This document shows, piece by piece, positions 18,958 to 27,411 of a DNA stretch of 64,000 nt (position 1 is its first letter; the number at the start of each line of letters is the position of its first letter). This stretch comes from Streptococcus sp. HF-1907. Its GTDB lineage: Bacteria; Bacillota; Bacilli; Lactobacillales; Streptococcaceae. The notes under the pieces are model-generated. The model saw nothing but the letters and a program-made list of their open reading frames with translations, searched no databases and was not told the DNA's origin. The position numbers and the translations under genes were made by a program. The stretch lies in assembly GCF_015594605.1 (NCBI RefSeq), contig NZ_JADNQT010000006.1, positions 22,706-86,705 on the forward strand, read 5' to 3'.

Positions 18958-19737
18958 ATGTTTAATCAATTAGTTGAAGAATTAGCCCGTTATGATGAAG
19001 TGGAAGCTATCGCTCTGGGTGGTTCGCGAGCTGGCGAGTTCTTTGATGAGCAGTCAGACTACGATGTTTATGTTTATCTGACTGGGCCTTTGGCGGTGGA
19101 CAAGCGTCAAGCGGTGTTGGATAAGTATTGTTCTTACATGGAGTATAGCAATCAGTTCTGGGAGTTGGAAGATGACGGCGTGCTCAAGAATGGCATTGAG
19201 ATTGAGTTTATCTACCGTAATTTGGATGATTTTCGTGGGGAAGTGGAAGCGGTGGTCTTGGAACATCAGGCTCACAATAGCTACACGACAGCTATGTGGC
19301 ACAATCTGCTCCACAGCAAGATTATCTTTGACCGCAAGGGACGCTATGCTGAGCTGCAAAAGGATTTAGCTCTGCCATTTCCAAAAGAGCTCAAAGATAA
19401 TATCGTCACTCGCCAGCTGCAACTGCTGGAAACCAAGATGCCAGCTTATCCTCGCCAAATCAAGAAGGCTTTGGAGCGTGGCGATTGGGTAGCGCTCAAT
19501 CATCGGGTGGCTGAATTTCTGGCTTCCTACTTTGACCTGATTTTCGCTTTTAATGAGCAAACTCACCCTGGCGAAAAGCGCATGTTGACCTACGCCAAGA
19601 AGACCTGTCCACACCTACCAAAAGATTTCGAAAGCAATCTGACTGCCCTATTTGACCATCTTTTTGATGAGCAGAATACAGCTATTGTGGAAGACCTAGT
19701 GGCGGGTGCGCGTGAGTTAGTGACAAGCAATAACTAG
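18958..19737 (+). CDS. Nucleotidyltransferase-fold protein (DUF4037-like)
   Basis: 259 residues. The N-terminal minimal nucleotidyltransferase motif is IALGGSRAGEFFDEQSDYDVYVY (GGS near residue 20, DxDxY-type SDYDVYV near 33). The partner acidic residue is probably in GIEIEFIY. The C-terminal half is helical, as in the DUF4037 and aminoglycoside-nucleotidyltransferase-like families. It may transfer a nucleotide to a small molecule or protein; the substrate is unknown. Monocistronic, with its own promoter and terminator. Confidence 0.7.
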   Translation: MFNQLVEELARYDEVEAIALGGSRAGEFFDEQSDYDVYVYLTGPLAVDKRQAVLDKYCSYMEYSNQFWELEDDGVLKNGIEIEFIYRNLDDFRGEVEAVVLEHQAHNSYTTAMWHNLLHSKIIFDRKGRYAELQKDLALPFPKELKDNIVTRQLQLLETKMPAYPRQIKKALERGDWVALNHRVAEFLASYFDLIFAFNEQTHPGEKRMLTYAKKTCPHLPKDFESNLTALFDHLFDEQNTAIVEDLVAGARELVTSNN

Positions 19738-19749
19738 ATAAAAGCCTAA

Positions 19750-19783
19750 AAACACCGATAAGTCCCTGGCTATCGGTGTTTTA
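19750..19783 (+). terminator. Rho-independent terminator
   Basis: ACACCGATA-agtccctggc-TATCGGTGTTTT hairpin with a T run. Confidence 0.85.
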
Positions 19784-19793
19784 ATCTATTAAG

Positions 19794-20532
19794 CTAAGCG
19801 TCTTTAACAGCAGTAGCCGTACTTGCTTCCTTAGCCACCCCTTTTCGGCGGGCGATGAGGTCAGCGTAGGTTTTGCGGCTGTTGTTGATGACTTTGATGA
19901 GTGGGCGGTAGTCTGTGCTTGTCTTGCGGCGTTGGTAGATGCCGACAAGTTCGATGAGGTCTTGATAGATAGCCATCAATTCCTTGCGGATGGTCTTTTG
20001 GTCATAGACTGTTTGTTTGGTCTTGACGGTTGAGCACTCATTATAGAGCTTGACGAAAGTCTCTTGGCTTGCCTTGAGGCGCTTGATGAAGCGAGTCAAT
20101 CCCAGACTCTCAATAGCAGAGCTGATGGTTTCATCCTCAGTTTGTTTGAGCAGGTGATTGATTTCAGCTGTTTCGCTTTCGTAGTTGGCTCTAGCAGTAT
20201 TACGGTAAGCGTCAAAGAGTGGTTTGAGGAGGGTGTAAGCTTTCCTTTTCCTCCTGATAGCGACTAGTGGCGAAGGGAGTTATGGAAGATAGCAGAGCGC
20301 TTAAGTCATGGTCACGGTGCTCATTGGCTGAGGCAATGTCATCAGCTGAGTTAATGATAACTACGGTCTCTTTGGTCTTGTGATAGAGGGCTAATTGCTT
20401 GCGCAAGTCACCGACTAGGGTAGTGAGCAAGTCATCTTCAATCTCCACTTGGCTACTATCAAAGTCAGTCAAGAATTGTGCGATAAGTTACCCAAATTCA
20501 TCTTGTCGCAAGCTTGCAGGAAACTGTCTCAA
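19794..20532 (-). pseudogene. DUF6261-family gene, broken by a nonsense codon and a frameshift
   Basis: Reading the minus strand from about 20532, SLRQDEFG is interrupted by TAA at 20490-20488. It resumes as LIAQFLTDFDSSQVEIEDD and ends in a wrong frame near 20240. The other frame continues KAYTLLKPLFDAYRN to LTRFIKRLKASQETF and stops at 19794. Joined, the pieces form one helical protein of about 245 residues resembling DUF6261 proteins of unknown function. One surplus base in the GGAGGAAAAGG run explains the frameshift, and CAA to TAA would explain the stop. Two independent lesions make this a pseudogene. Confidence 0.75.
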
Positions 20533-21101
20533 GTGTTGTCAGTTTCCCCGATCACCTCTCGCCTCTGTCAACCTGCTAAGTCGCTCACTTACTAAAAGAA
20601 GCCAGCTCATCACCTAACAAACCAGCTAAAGAAAAGAATGACCTTTATTATAACCTAAAAAAGATTATCCGCATTCCTTGTTTTTTTAATAAATAAGAAT
20701 GATTCTTATTAAGATTTGGTTTGAACTTGCTGGTCAAGCGTGTGACTGGAAAGGGGAAATATTTCTGCCTCCAAGACTTCCTTTAAAAAGAGAGGACTAG
20801 AAAAATGAAAACATCAAAGAAAACTTGATAAAACAAGGTTTAAAACGGTAGCTGTCCAGTATTTTTTATCCTCAATATCCCCAAAATTCCTCCTTTTTAT
20901 CCTCAATTGACTAGCCCTTTTTAGCTTAAAAAATAGGGTTAAAGTAGGCCGGTGATGAGTAAAAACTTCCTCATTTGATGAGAAAATCTAAAAAAATGCT
21001 GGCTTCTATCTAAATTTTCTAACAATTGTCTAGCAATGCTCCTTTCTTTTTGATATACTAGAGGTGTTTCTTAACACATTTCGATAAGGAGGTCAAGAAA
21101 T
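20533..21101. other. Gene-poor 570-bp interval before feoA
   Basis: No protein gene of normal size is supported. The interval holds a perfect palindrome AATAAGAA-TGA-TTCTTATT (20692-20710), which could be a regulator site. A 7-codon frame with a GAGGA site (20805-20828, MKTSKKT) may be a gene remnant. TTTTTATCCTCAAT occurs twice as a direct repeat (near 20863 and 20894). A TATACT -10 candidate for feoA is at 21054-21059. Confidence 0.5.
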
Positions 21102-21572
21102 TTGCTTACAAGTGAATTGAGTCTCGATAAGTCTTACGAGATTCTATCAATAGATTTGCCTGAGGAGAGTCTCAGGCATTTGTCTAATCTAGGTTTGAAG
21201 GTGGGGACACGTTTTCAAATCATTTCTAAAACCAAGACCAGTGCCATTTTGATGGTTAAGGCGTCGCGTCTTGCTTTTGACGATTCTATTTTGTCTAAGC
21301 TGACGGTTAAGCCTGTCGAGGAAGCGTTAGAAACTCTTCCCTTGTCTGAACTAGCGGTTGGTGACTTTGCCTATGTGGATGGTATTTTTGCCGAGGGCGA
21401 AGCCAAACGTCGTCTCATGGATATGGGGCTAACTCGCCATACCAAGATTTATTTGCGTAAGGTGGCACCGCTCGGTGACCCAATGGAAATCAGTTTGCGG
21501 GGCTACGAGCTTAGCCTTCGTAAGTCTGAAGCGCAGCTGATTAGCGTAGCTAAAGTGAAGGAGGAAGCGTGA
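21102..21572 (+). CDS. feoA: Ferrous iron transport protein A with two FeoA domains
   Basis: 156 residues containing two SH3-like FeoA domains in tandem: about 5-72 (HLSNLGLKVGTRFQII) and about 80-150 (RLMDMGLTRHTKIYL). FeoA is a small cytosolic partner required for FeoB-driven Fe2+ uptake. Most FeoA proteins have one domain of about 75 residues, so this is a duplicated form. The start codon is TTG, supported by AAGGAGGT 8-9 nt upstream. Its TGA overlaps the feoB ATG. Confidence 0.9.
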   Translation: MLTSELSLDKSYEILSIDLPEESLRHLSNLGLKVGTRFQIISKTKTSAILMVKASRLAFDDSILSKLTVKPVEEALETLPLSELAVGDFAYVDGIFAEGEAKRRLMDMGLTRHTKIYLRKVAPLGDPMEISLRGYELSLRKSEAQLISVAKVKEEA

Positions 21573-23725
21573 TGACAGAGATTGCCCTTATCGGGAACCC
21601 CAATTCGGGGAAAACAACTCTTTTCAACCTTTTGACAGGGTCTAGTCAGCGGGTCGGTAACTGGCCTGGGGTGACGGTTGAGCGTAAGAGTGGTAGCGTC
21701 AAGAATCTCAATGATGTGACCGTGCAAGACTTACCTGGAATTTACTCTATGTCCCCTTACAGTCCTGAGGAGAAGGTGGCACGTGATTATCTGCTTAGCA
21801 ACCACGCCGACAGCATCTTGAATGTGGTGGATGCCACCAACCTAGAGCGCAACCTTTACCTAACGACTCAGCTGATTGAGACTGGTATCCCTGTGACGGT
21901 TGCCCTCAACATGACAGACCTTCTAACCAGCCAAGGCAAGTCTATCAATGAAGAAAAATTGGCTTACCAACTGGGAACACCTGTCATCTCTATCAGTGCT
22001 TTGCAAAACACTGGTGTGGATAAGGTCATCAAAAAAGCCTCTCAGACTACTAAGGCTGATGTGGACAATGTCCTTTTCCCAACCTATGATGACCAATTTG
22101 AAGCTGCGCTAGCTCAGATGATGGAAGTGCTAGGCGACAGCGTGCCTGAACGTTCACGTCGTTTCTACGCCATCAAGTTATTTGAAGGTGACAAGCTAGT
22201 TTGGGATAGTGTCAATCTATCAACCTTCCAAGAAAAAGAAATCAAGGAAATCGTCAAGATTACCGAAGAAATCTTCACCGAAGATGCTGAGTCAATCGTC
22301 ATCAACCAACGCTATGCCTTCATCGAGCGTGTCTGCCAGTTGGCACAAAGTCAGTCTGACGATTTCAAACTCAATCTATCAGACAAGATTGACCGCGTGG
22401 TCACCAACCGTTTCCTTGCCCTTCCAATCTTCGTCCTTGTCATGTACTTGGTTTATTACCTCTCTATCCAAACCGTGGGGACTATGGGGACAGACTGGAT
22501 TAACGACGTCCTCTTTGGAAAATACATTCCTGATTGGGCAAATGCTGGGCTTGAAAGTCTGCACGTTGCCAGCTGGTTGCAATCCTTGATTGTTGACGGG
22601 ATTATTGCTGGTGTCGGGACTGTGCTTGGTTTCTTGCCACAGATTATCGTCCTCTTCATCTGTCTCGGTATTCTGGAAGACATTGGTTACATGAGTCGTA
22701 TCGCCTTTGTCATGGACCGTATCTTTAGACGTTTCGGTTTATCAGGAAAATCCTTCATTCCCATGTTGATTTCAACTGGTTGTGGGGTTCCTGGTATCAT
22801 GTCCAGCCGTACCATTGAAAATGAACGTGACCGCCGTATCACCATTATGACAACCACCTTCATGCCATGTTCGGCTAAGTTGTCTATCATTGCTTTGATT
22901 GCAGGTGCCTTCTTCCCACACACCCCTTGGGTAGCGCCAAGCACCTACTTCCTTGGTTTTGGAGCCATCGTTCTCTCAGGGATTGCCCTTAAGAAAACTA
23001 AAATGCTGGGTGGTTATACCAGTCCCTTCATCATGGAACTCCCAAGCTATCACCTCCCTAAATGGACTGCCGTGCTCCGCTATGCCTTTGGGAAAGGAAT
23101 GAGCTTCGTCAAACGCGCAGGAACCATCATCTTCAGCTTGACTGTCCTCATTTGGTTCATGTCATCTTACAGCTTCACCTTGCAAGCTGTCTCAACGGAA
23201 CAATCTATCCTAGCTACCCTCGGCCGTGGTTTGGCTTGGATTTTCACACCGCTAGGTTTCGGGAACTGGAAGGCGACTGTCGCAGCCATTACTGGACTTG
23301 CAGCTAAGGAAACTGTTGTGGCGACCTTTGGTATTCTCTACCACACCGCTGACGCTAGTGAAACAAGTAAAGCACTTTGGGCTAGTCTCCAAGCAGACTA
23401 TACATCCCTTGCTGCTTACAGCTTCATGACTTTCAACCTCCTTTGCGCCCCATGTTTTGCGGCTATGGGAGCTATCAAGCGTGAAATGGGTGACCTTAGT
23501 TGGACTTGGGCTGCTATCGGCTTCCAAACAGGTCTTGCTTATGTGGTTAGTCTTGTCATGTATCAGTTTGGCTTGGTTGTCCTTTACGGCAAACCAATGA
23601 CTATGTGGACTGCTGTTGCAGGTGTTCTAGTCATCGCTATGATTTACATGATTGTCCGCAAACCAAAACACCAAGAAGATGACATCATCAGTCTTGAAAC
23701 CCTTGCACAAGCACAGAAAGGATAA
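21572..23725 (+). CDS. feoB: Ferrous iron transport protein B
   Basis: 717-residue Fe2+ transporter with an N-terminal G domain: G1 GNPNSGKTT (residue 7), G3 DLPGIYS, G4 NMTD and G5 near SISALQ. A GDI-like helical region follows, then the polytopic membrane domain with Gate motifs (GCGVPGIMSSRTI and CAPCFAAMGAIKREM). The ATG at 21572 overlaps the feoA stop and has GGAGG 7 nt upstream; a GTG one codon earlier is possible. It forms an operon with feoA and the small Cys-rich gene downstream. Confidence 0.96.
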   Translation: MTEIALIGNPNSGKTTLFNLLTGSSQRVGNWPGVTVERKSGSVKNLNDVTVQDLPGIYSMSPYSPEEKVARDYLLSNHADSILNVVDATNLERNLYLTTQLIETGIPVTVALNMTDLLTSQGKSINEEKLAYQLGTPVISISALQNTGVDKVIKKASQTTKADVDNVLFPTYDDQFEAALAQMMEVLGDSVPERSRRFYAIKLFEGDKLVWDSVNLSTFQEKEIKEIVKITEEIFTEDAESIVINQRYAFIERVCQLAQSQSDDFKLNLSDKIDRVVTNRFLALPIFVLVMYLVYYLSIQTVGTMGTDWINDVLFGKYIPDWANAGLESLHVASWLQSLIVDGIIAGVGTVLGFLPQIIVLFICLGILEDIGYMSRIAFVMDRIFRRFGLSGKSFIPMLISTGCGVPGIMSSRTIENERDRRITIMTTTFMPCSAKLSIIALIAGAFFPHTPWVAPSTYFLGFGAIVLSGIALKKTKMLGGYTSPFIMELPSYHLPKWTAVLRYAFGKGMSFVKRAGTIIFSLTVLIWFMSSYSFTLQAVSTEQSILATLGRGLAWIFTPLGFGNWKATVAAITGLAAKETVVATFGILYHTADASETSKALWASLQADYTSLAAYSFMTFNLLCAPCFAAMGAIKREMGDLSWTWAAIGFQTGLAYVVSLVMYQFGLVVLYGKPMTMWTAVAGVLVIAMIYMIVRKPKHQEDDIISLETLAQAQKG

Positions 23726-23728
23726 CTT

Positions 23729-23875
23729 ATGTCTACCATTATTATTGCCCTCATCATTGCTGGCGCTGTCGCCCTATCTATCCGTCACTATGTTAAACAA
23801 AAAGGCTCATGCGGCGATTGCGACTGTTCATGCCCAGTCAAAGACCAAATGAATCAAGCACATACTACTAAGTAA
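23729..23875 (+). CDS. FeoB-associated Cys-rich membrane protein
   Basis: A 48-codon gene 3 bp after feoB. One N-terminal membrane helix (MSTIIIALIIAGAVALSI) is followed by a basic stretch and the cysteine cluster SCGDCDCSCP. This matches the FeoB_associated family (PF12669) of short membrane proteins encoded after feoB in Firmicutes, thought to assist iron delivery or FeoB assembly. It has no separate promoter and shares the feo transcript. Confidence 0.85.
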   Translation: MSTIIIALIIAGAVALSIRHYVKQKGSCGDCDCSCPVKDQMNQAHTTK

Positions 23876-23929
23876 AAATCAAAAATTAACTTCGTCCGTT
23901 TCAGAAACAAAAATGTTTATCAAGGATAA

Positions 23930-24100
23930 GAGCGAACGAAGTGAGCCCAAACCGATATTTTCGCCGTAGTGGTATTATCAGTGACAATGAAAGTGTCACT
24001 GATAACGGGATTTTTGAGACATTAGGCTCAAAAATTAGCAATGAGATTCCGTTAGGAAGCTGCTTGCGTCCGCACTACCTAAGAAAATATCCTAAAAACT
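23930..24100 (+). repeat. Structured repeat, family 1, copy A
   Basis: The left module GAGCGAACGAAGTGAGC (23930-23946) leads to GATATTTTC (23954-23962) and GTAGTG (23966-23971). These pair with CACTAC (24073-24078) and GAAAATATC (24083-24091) at the right end. Inside are a 12-bp hairpin TTATCAGTGACA/TGTCACTGATAA (23975-24005) and an 8-bp hairpin TTTTTGAG/CTCAAAAA (24011-24034). The right end carries GCTTGCGTCCGC. A second copy at 47563-47790 has the same plan with different but pairing arms. It lies between the feo operon and folD; no coding capacity is seen. Confidence 0.75.
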
Positions 24101-24158
24101 AGTTTTATTATAAATTATAAATAGAAAAAAGGAGGTGGGGAGACTCACCTCTTTATGG

Positions 24159-24167
24159 TATAATGAA
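24159..24167 (+). promoter_or_regulatory. Extended -10 promoter of folD
   Basis: TGGTATAAT, about 26 bp before the ATG; AAGGAG provides the ribosome site. A small GAGGTG/CACCTC hairpin lies just upstream. Confidence 0.55.
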
Positions 24168-24193
24168 GAAAACGATAACAAGGAGATTATTAT

Positions 24194-25048
24194 ATGGCGA
24201 TACTTATTGATGGAAAGGCGCTAGCGCAGAAAATGCAGGCGGAGCTGGCGGAGAAAGTGACAGTGATGAGGGACAAGTACGGGATTGTGCCGGGCTTGAC
24301 TGTTATCTTAGTTGGGAATAATCCTGCCAGCCAAGTTTATGTCCGCAACAAGGAACGTTCGGCCGTAAAAGTTGGTTTTAAGAGCGATACTATCCGTTTA
24401 CCAGAATATGTTAGTGAAGAAGAGCTGCTTGAAATCATTGAAGGGCTCAATCAAGACCCGACCGTGCATGGGATTCTAGTGCAACTGCCCCTTCCTAGCC
24501 ATATTAACGAAAAGAAAATCGTCATGGCTATTGCGCCACATAAAGACGTGGACGGATTCCACCCTATGAATACTGGGCACTTGTGGTCTGGTCGTCCAGT
24601 CATGGTACCTTGTACACCGGCAGGGATTATGGCGCTTCTGCGCGAATATGACGTAGACATTGAAGGGAAAAATGCGGTCATTATCGGGCGCTCAAATATC
24701 GTTGGCAAGCCCATGGCTCAGCTACTTCTAGACAAGAATGCGACGGTGACGCTGACCCACTCACGCACGCACCATTTGGCAAAAGTGGCTAGTCAAGCGG
24801 ATATCCTCATCGTGGCGATTGGTCAGGGACATTTTGTGACCAAGGACTTCGTCAAGGAGGGTGCGGTGGTTATCGATGTTGGCATGAACCGCGACGACAA
24901 CGGCAAGCTGATAGGTGATGTTAAGTTTGATGAGGTGTCGGAGGTCGCTAGCCTCATCACGCCCGTTCCTGGTGGCGTTGGTCCTATGACCATCACCATG
25001 CTTCTTGAGCAGACCTACCAAGCTGTCCTTAGAAGTGTGCACGCATGA
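24194..25048 (+). CDS. folD: Bifunctional methylenetetrahydrofolate dehydrogenase/cyclohydrolase FolD
   Basis: 284 residues interconverting 5,10-methylene-THF and 10-formyl-THF in one-carbon metabolism. The catalytic region includes [14 protein letters not shown] (Tyr/Lys pair) and [10 protein letters not shown]. The NADP-binding region has [17 protein letters not shown]. The end is [19 protein letters not shown]. All are diagnostic and full length. Its last codons overlap the start of the NAD(P)HX dehydratase gene by 4 bp (ATGA). Confidence 0.97.
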   Translation: MAILIDGKALAQKMQAELAEKVTVMRDKYGIVPGLTVILVGNNPASQVYVRNKERSAVKVGFKSDTIRLPEYVSEEELLEIIEGLNQDPTVHGILVQLPLPSHINEKKIVMAIAPHKDVDGFHPMNTGHLWSGRPVMVPCTPAGIMALLREYDVDIEGKNAVIIGRSNIVGKPMAQLLLDKNATVTLTHSRTHHLAKVASQADILIVAIGQGHFVTKDFVKEGAVVIDVGMNRDDNGKLIGDVKFDEVSEVASLITPVPGGVGPMTITMLLEQTYQAVLRSVHA

Positions 25049-25878
25049 TTATTGACCGCGAACTTGCCCGTCAAGTGGTCCGTCCACGACCTCAAAAGAG
25101 CCACAAAGGCACTTTCGGACGCACCCTCTTGATTGGTGGCAACTACCCCTACGGTGGCGCTATTATCATGGCTGCCCTTGCTTGTGTCAATAGCGGAGCT
25201 GGTTTGACCATGGTGGCTACGCACAAAGATAACATCACAGCCTTGCATGCTCATCTACCGGAAGCTATGGCTTTCGCCATGAACGAGACAGAGCGCTTGA
25301 CTGAGCAGATAAGAGCTGCTAGCATCATCTTAATCGGTCCCGGTCTGGCAGAAGATAGTCTAGCACAGGAAACTCTAGATTTAGTTCTGGCAAATGTATC
25401 TTTTGAGCAGACCTTGATTATTGACGGCTCTGCTTTGACCTTGCTGGCTGAGAAAGAGATTATCAACTGGCCAACGGATAAGGTCATCTTGACCCCCCAC
25501 CAAAAGGAGTGGGAACGCGTGTCTGGTTTAGTGATTAGTGACCAGACAGCAGAGGCTAGTCAAGAAGCGCTAGACCATTTTCCAAAAGAGACGGTCTTGG
25601 TAGCTAAGTCCGACGCTACCAAGGTCATCACGCGCGACCGAGTCGGGGGGCTGACCGTCGGCGGTCCCTACCAAGCGACAGGTGGCATGGGCGATACGCT
25701 AGCAGGATCCATCGCGGGCTTTGTCGCCCAGTTTGGCAGCTCGTATGAAGTGGTTGCAGCAGCAGTCTATGTCCACTCAGCTATTGCAGAGGAGCTGAGC
25801 GCCCATGCTTATGTGGTCCTGCCGACAGCAATTAGTGCGGAGCTTCCGAGGTGGATGAAGGCGCTGAGTGAAAGTTAA
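25045..25878 (+). CDS. nnrD: ADP-dependent NAD(P)H-hydrate dehydratase (NnrD/CARKD)
   Basis: 277-residue ribokinase-fold enzyme that repairs hydrated NAD(P)H using ADP or ATP. N-terminus [27 protein letters not shown] near residue 92; [10 protein letters not shown]; and the anion-hole motif GTGDTLAG appears as [14 protein letters not shown] (about 213-226). The partner epimerase domain (NnrE) is not fused here and must be encoded elsewhere. It is translationally coupled to folD. Confidence 0.93.
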   Translation: MIIDRELARQVVRPRPQKSHKGTFGRTLLIGGNYPYGGAIIMAALACVNSGAGLTMVATHKDNITALHAHLPEAMAFAMNETERLTEQIRAASIILIGPGLAEDSLAQETLDLVLANVSFEQTLIIDGSALTLLAEKEIINWPTDKVILTPHQKEWERVSGLVISDQTAEASQEALDHFPKETVLVAKSDATKVITRDRVGGLTVGGPYQATGGMGDTLAGSIAGFVAQFGSSYEVVAAAVYVHSAIAEELSAHAYVVLPTAISAELPRWMKALSES

Positions 25879-25889
25879 GTTTAATAGAA

Positions 25890-26040
25890 AAAGCAACCCG
25901 AGCGGAGAGTGTTCTCTGCTCGGGTCTTCTGTTGTTGGGGGAGGAGGGGACTTTTTCCAAGGTGTCCGCCGGGCGGAGCATCTGTCGCAAACCAGCATGC
26001 CCCACCGCCCAGCGGACAGGCATTGTCAAATCTACGGCAG
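25890..26040 (-). ncRNA. Candidate GC-rich structured RNA on the minus strand with intrinsic terminator
   Basis: On the minus strand a long imperfect stem, TGTCCGC-x-GGGCGG with CCGCCC-x-GCGGACA (plus-strand arms about 25963-25976 and 26004-26018), is followed about 40 nt later by ACCCGAGC.../GCTCGGGT (25896-25925) and then TTGCTTTTTCT. That is a good minus-strand rho-independent terminator. The stretch is much GC-richer than its surroundings. No promoter could be fixed. It may instead be a terminator plus an unrelated hairpin. Confidence 0.4.
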
Positions 26041-26100
26041 GTTATCAAAAGCTTTAACACCGTCCTGATTTCCTTTATTTGCCAACCTCCATCTTCTTTT

Positions 26101-26123
26101 CTATAATCTTAAGAAGATTATAG
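26101..26123. promoter_or_regulatory. Perfect palindrome with back-to-back -10-like sequences
   Basis: CTATAATCTT-AAG-AAGATTATAG contains TATAAT on the plus strand and TATAAT on the minus strand. It lies 13 bp before the ltrA-like start codon. It could be a divergent promoter or operator. Confidence 0.45.
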
Positions 26124-26136
26124 TTTCGGAGGACTT

Positions 26137-27241
26137 ATGGCAAAAGTAATTGCAAAGCGCGTGTCCAACTACGAGCTTTTTTATGATTTGGTTTTTGTCT
26201 TGGCCATTTCGCGGCTGACATCAACGCTTCATCATGTGGTAGACAATCCCAGTGCGGTTGTGGTTTTCATCGTCAACAGCTTGCTCTCAGTATTTGGATG
26301 CAGCAGACTTTTTATCTCAATAAATTTGGTGAGCGGGATCATTTAGATATTTACATCAACATTCCAGCCATGTATATTGTGGGAAATTTTGCTCAGATTA
26401 TCAGCAAGATTGCTTATTCAGTTACAGATGTGCTTCATTACAACGGGCTCCTGATTGTCGCTTATCTGCTGATTGTTTTACAGTATTATCTGCGGGGGCG
26501 TAAAGTAGGCATGCATGAGGATATTAAGACTAATATTTGTCTCTATCCTTATCGGCTCTGGCTTTTGCAGTTCTGACAGCAATTTATATTTTGACGCCAG
26601 CCCTTCACAGTAATTCCTACTTTTTTATTCTGTGGATTTTGCCGACCTTCATTCCCTGGGTGCTTGCTAGAAACTTTGACCATCATCTCATCAACTTTCC
26701 TCACTTGGTTGAGCGCTGTCAGCTGATTACTATCATCACTTATGGCGAAGCTGTGCTGGCAATCATTCGTTCCTACCCTATGTCAAGCCAAGCCCTGCTG
26801 GGATTCCTTATTTTTGTTGGTCTGTCTTTCATGTTTATCTCTTACATTTCCCAGACCTATCTCAACATCAACCATCATCAAGTCACTCGGGCCAATGCCT
26901 TAGTCTTAGCTCATCTGGTTTTAATTACTGACCTTAACATTTTCACCGTCTCAGCGGAGCTATGGGCTGACAGTCATCACCGCGAGTGGGGTATGTTTCT
27001 TTTTGCCATCGGTCTGGTCATGTATTATGCAAGTCTTATGCTTTTGACGGTCTACAATGACGCTAGCCTTCGTCTGCACAAGTACCACTATCTGGCTTAC
27101 GCCGTGATTAGCATTCTGGGGCTTAGCTTGGTCGTCCTTTTCAATAGCAGTCGCCTCATTGCCGTCCTTTTCTTTGTAGCAATGGCTTACGCTTATAATC
27201 ACATTGGCACATCCGCCGCGTCACCGTCCATCGTAAGTTAG
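26137..27241 (+). pseudogene. ltrA: LtrA family (low temperature requirement A) protein, two frameshifts
   Basis: Three frames in succession encode one PF06772-type polytopic membrane protein. They are 26137 to about 26305 (RVSNYELFYDLVFVLAISRL), about 26305-26540 (MQQTFYLNKFGERD... to HEDIKTN) and about 26540-27241 (LSLSLSALAFAVLTAIYI... NFDHHLINFPHLVERCQLI). Each junction is repaired by adding one T to a TTT run (near 26293 and 26537). Intact length would be about 368 residues. The function of LtrA is unclear. Both lesions are homopolymer contractions, so a sequencing artefact is possible. Confidence 0.8.
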
Positions 27242-27288
27242 CTAAGAAACTAGCTGCGCATAAAAAAATAAGCAAGAACTATTTTTCT

Positions 27289-27316
27289 TTGCTAAGTTTA
27301 AAGGATATGTTATAAT
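27289..27316 (+). promoter_or_regulatory. Strong promoter of the candidate antitoxin RNA
   Basis: TTGCTA (27289-27294), 16 bp, TATAAT (27311-27316), with a TG two bases before the -10. Confidence 0.75.
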
Positions 27317-27322
27317 AAAGGT

Positions 27323-27390
27323 GCTTAAAACTTCGAGGAAATAAGCGCATTAGAAAAACCACTCCGATTGCCGTCGAAGTGTTTTTTTTG
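27323..27390 (+). ncRNA. Candidate RNAII-like antisense antitoxin RNA (about 65 nt)
   Basis: Predicted start about 27323, seven bases after TATAAT, and end in the hairpin CACTCCGA/TCGAAGTG (27360-27381) with eight T. The 5' half carries TTCGAGGAA (27332-27340) and CGCATTAGAA (27346-27355). Both recur, nearly unchanged and in order, at the toxin gene start (27508-27516 and 27521-27530), so the RNA can pair with the toxin mRNA there. Size, convergent orientation, shared terminator and two direct repeats match RNA II of the pAD1 par locus. Confidence 0.7.
27354..27389. terminator. Bidirectional terminator shared by toxin mRNA and antitoxin RNA
   Basis: AAAAA, then CCACTCCGA-ttgccg-TCGAAGTG, then TTTTTTTT; the A run becomes the T run for the minus-strand transcript. 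Confidence 0.85.
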
Positions 27391-27411
27391 TACTTGCTCA
27401 AGATACTCAGG

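Noticed and set aside
20692..20710. Fur box calling for the palindrome before feoA
   Set aside because: It lacks the GATAAT hexamer pattern and is nearly 400 bp from feoA; kept only as an unexplained palindrome.
25777..26106. Several overlapping 65-73 residue frames in the GC-rich stretch after nnrD
   Set aside because: They are Pro/Arg/Ser-rich shadows of strong hairpins, overlap on both strands and lack ribosome sites; a structured RNA or terminator explains them better.
26293..26545. Programmed frameshifting as the explanation for the split ltrA-like gene
   Set aside because: No slippery heptamer plus stimulatory structure is apparent, and two separate T-run contractions are simpler. A real recoding site is seen only in prfB.
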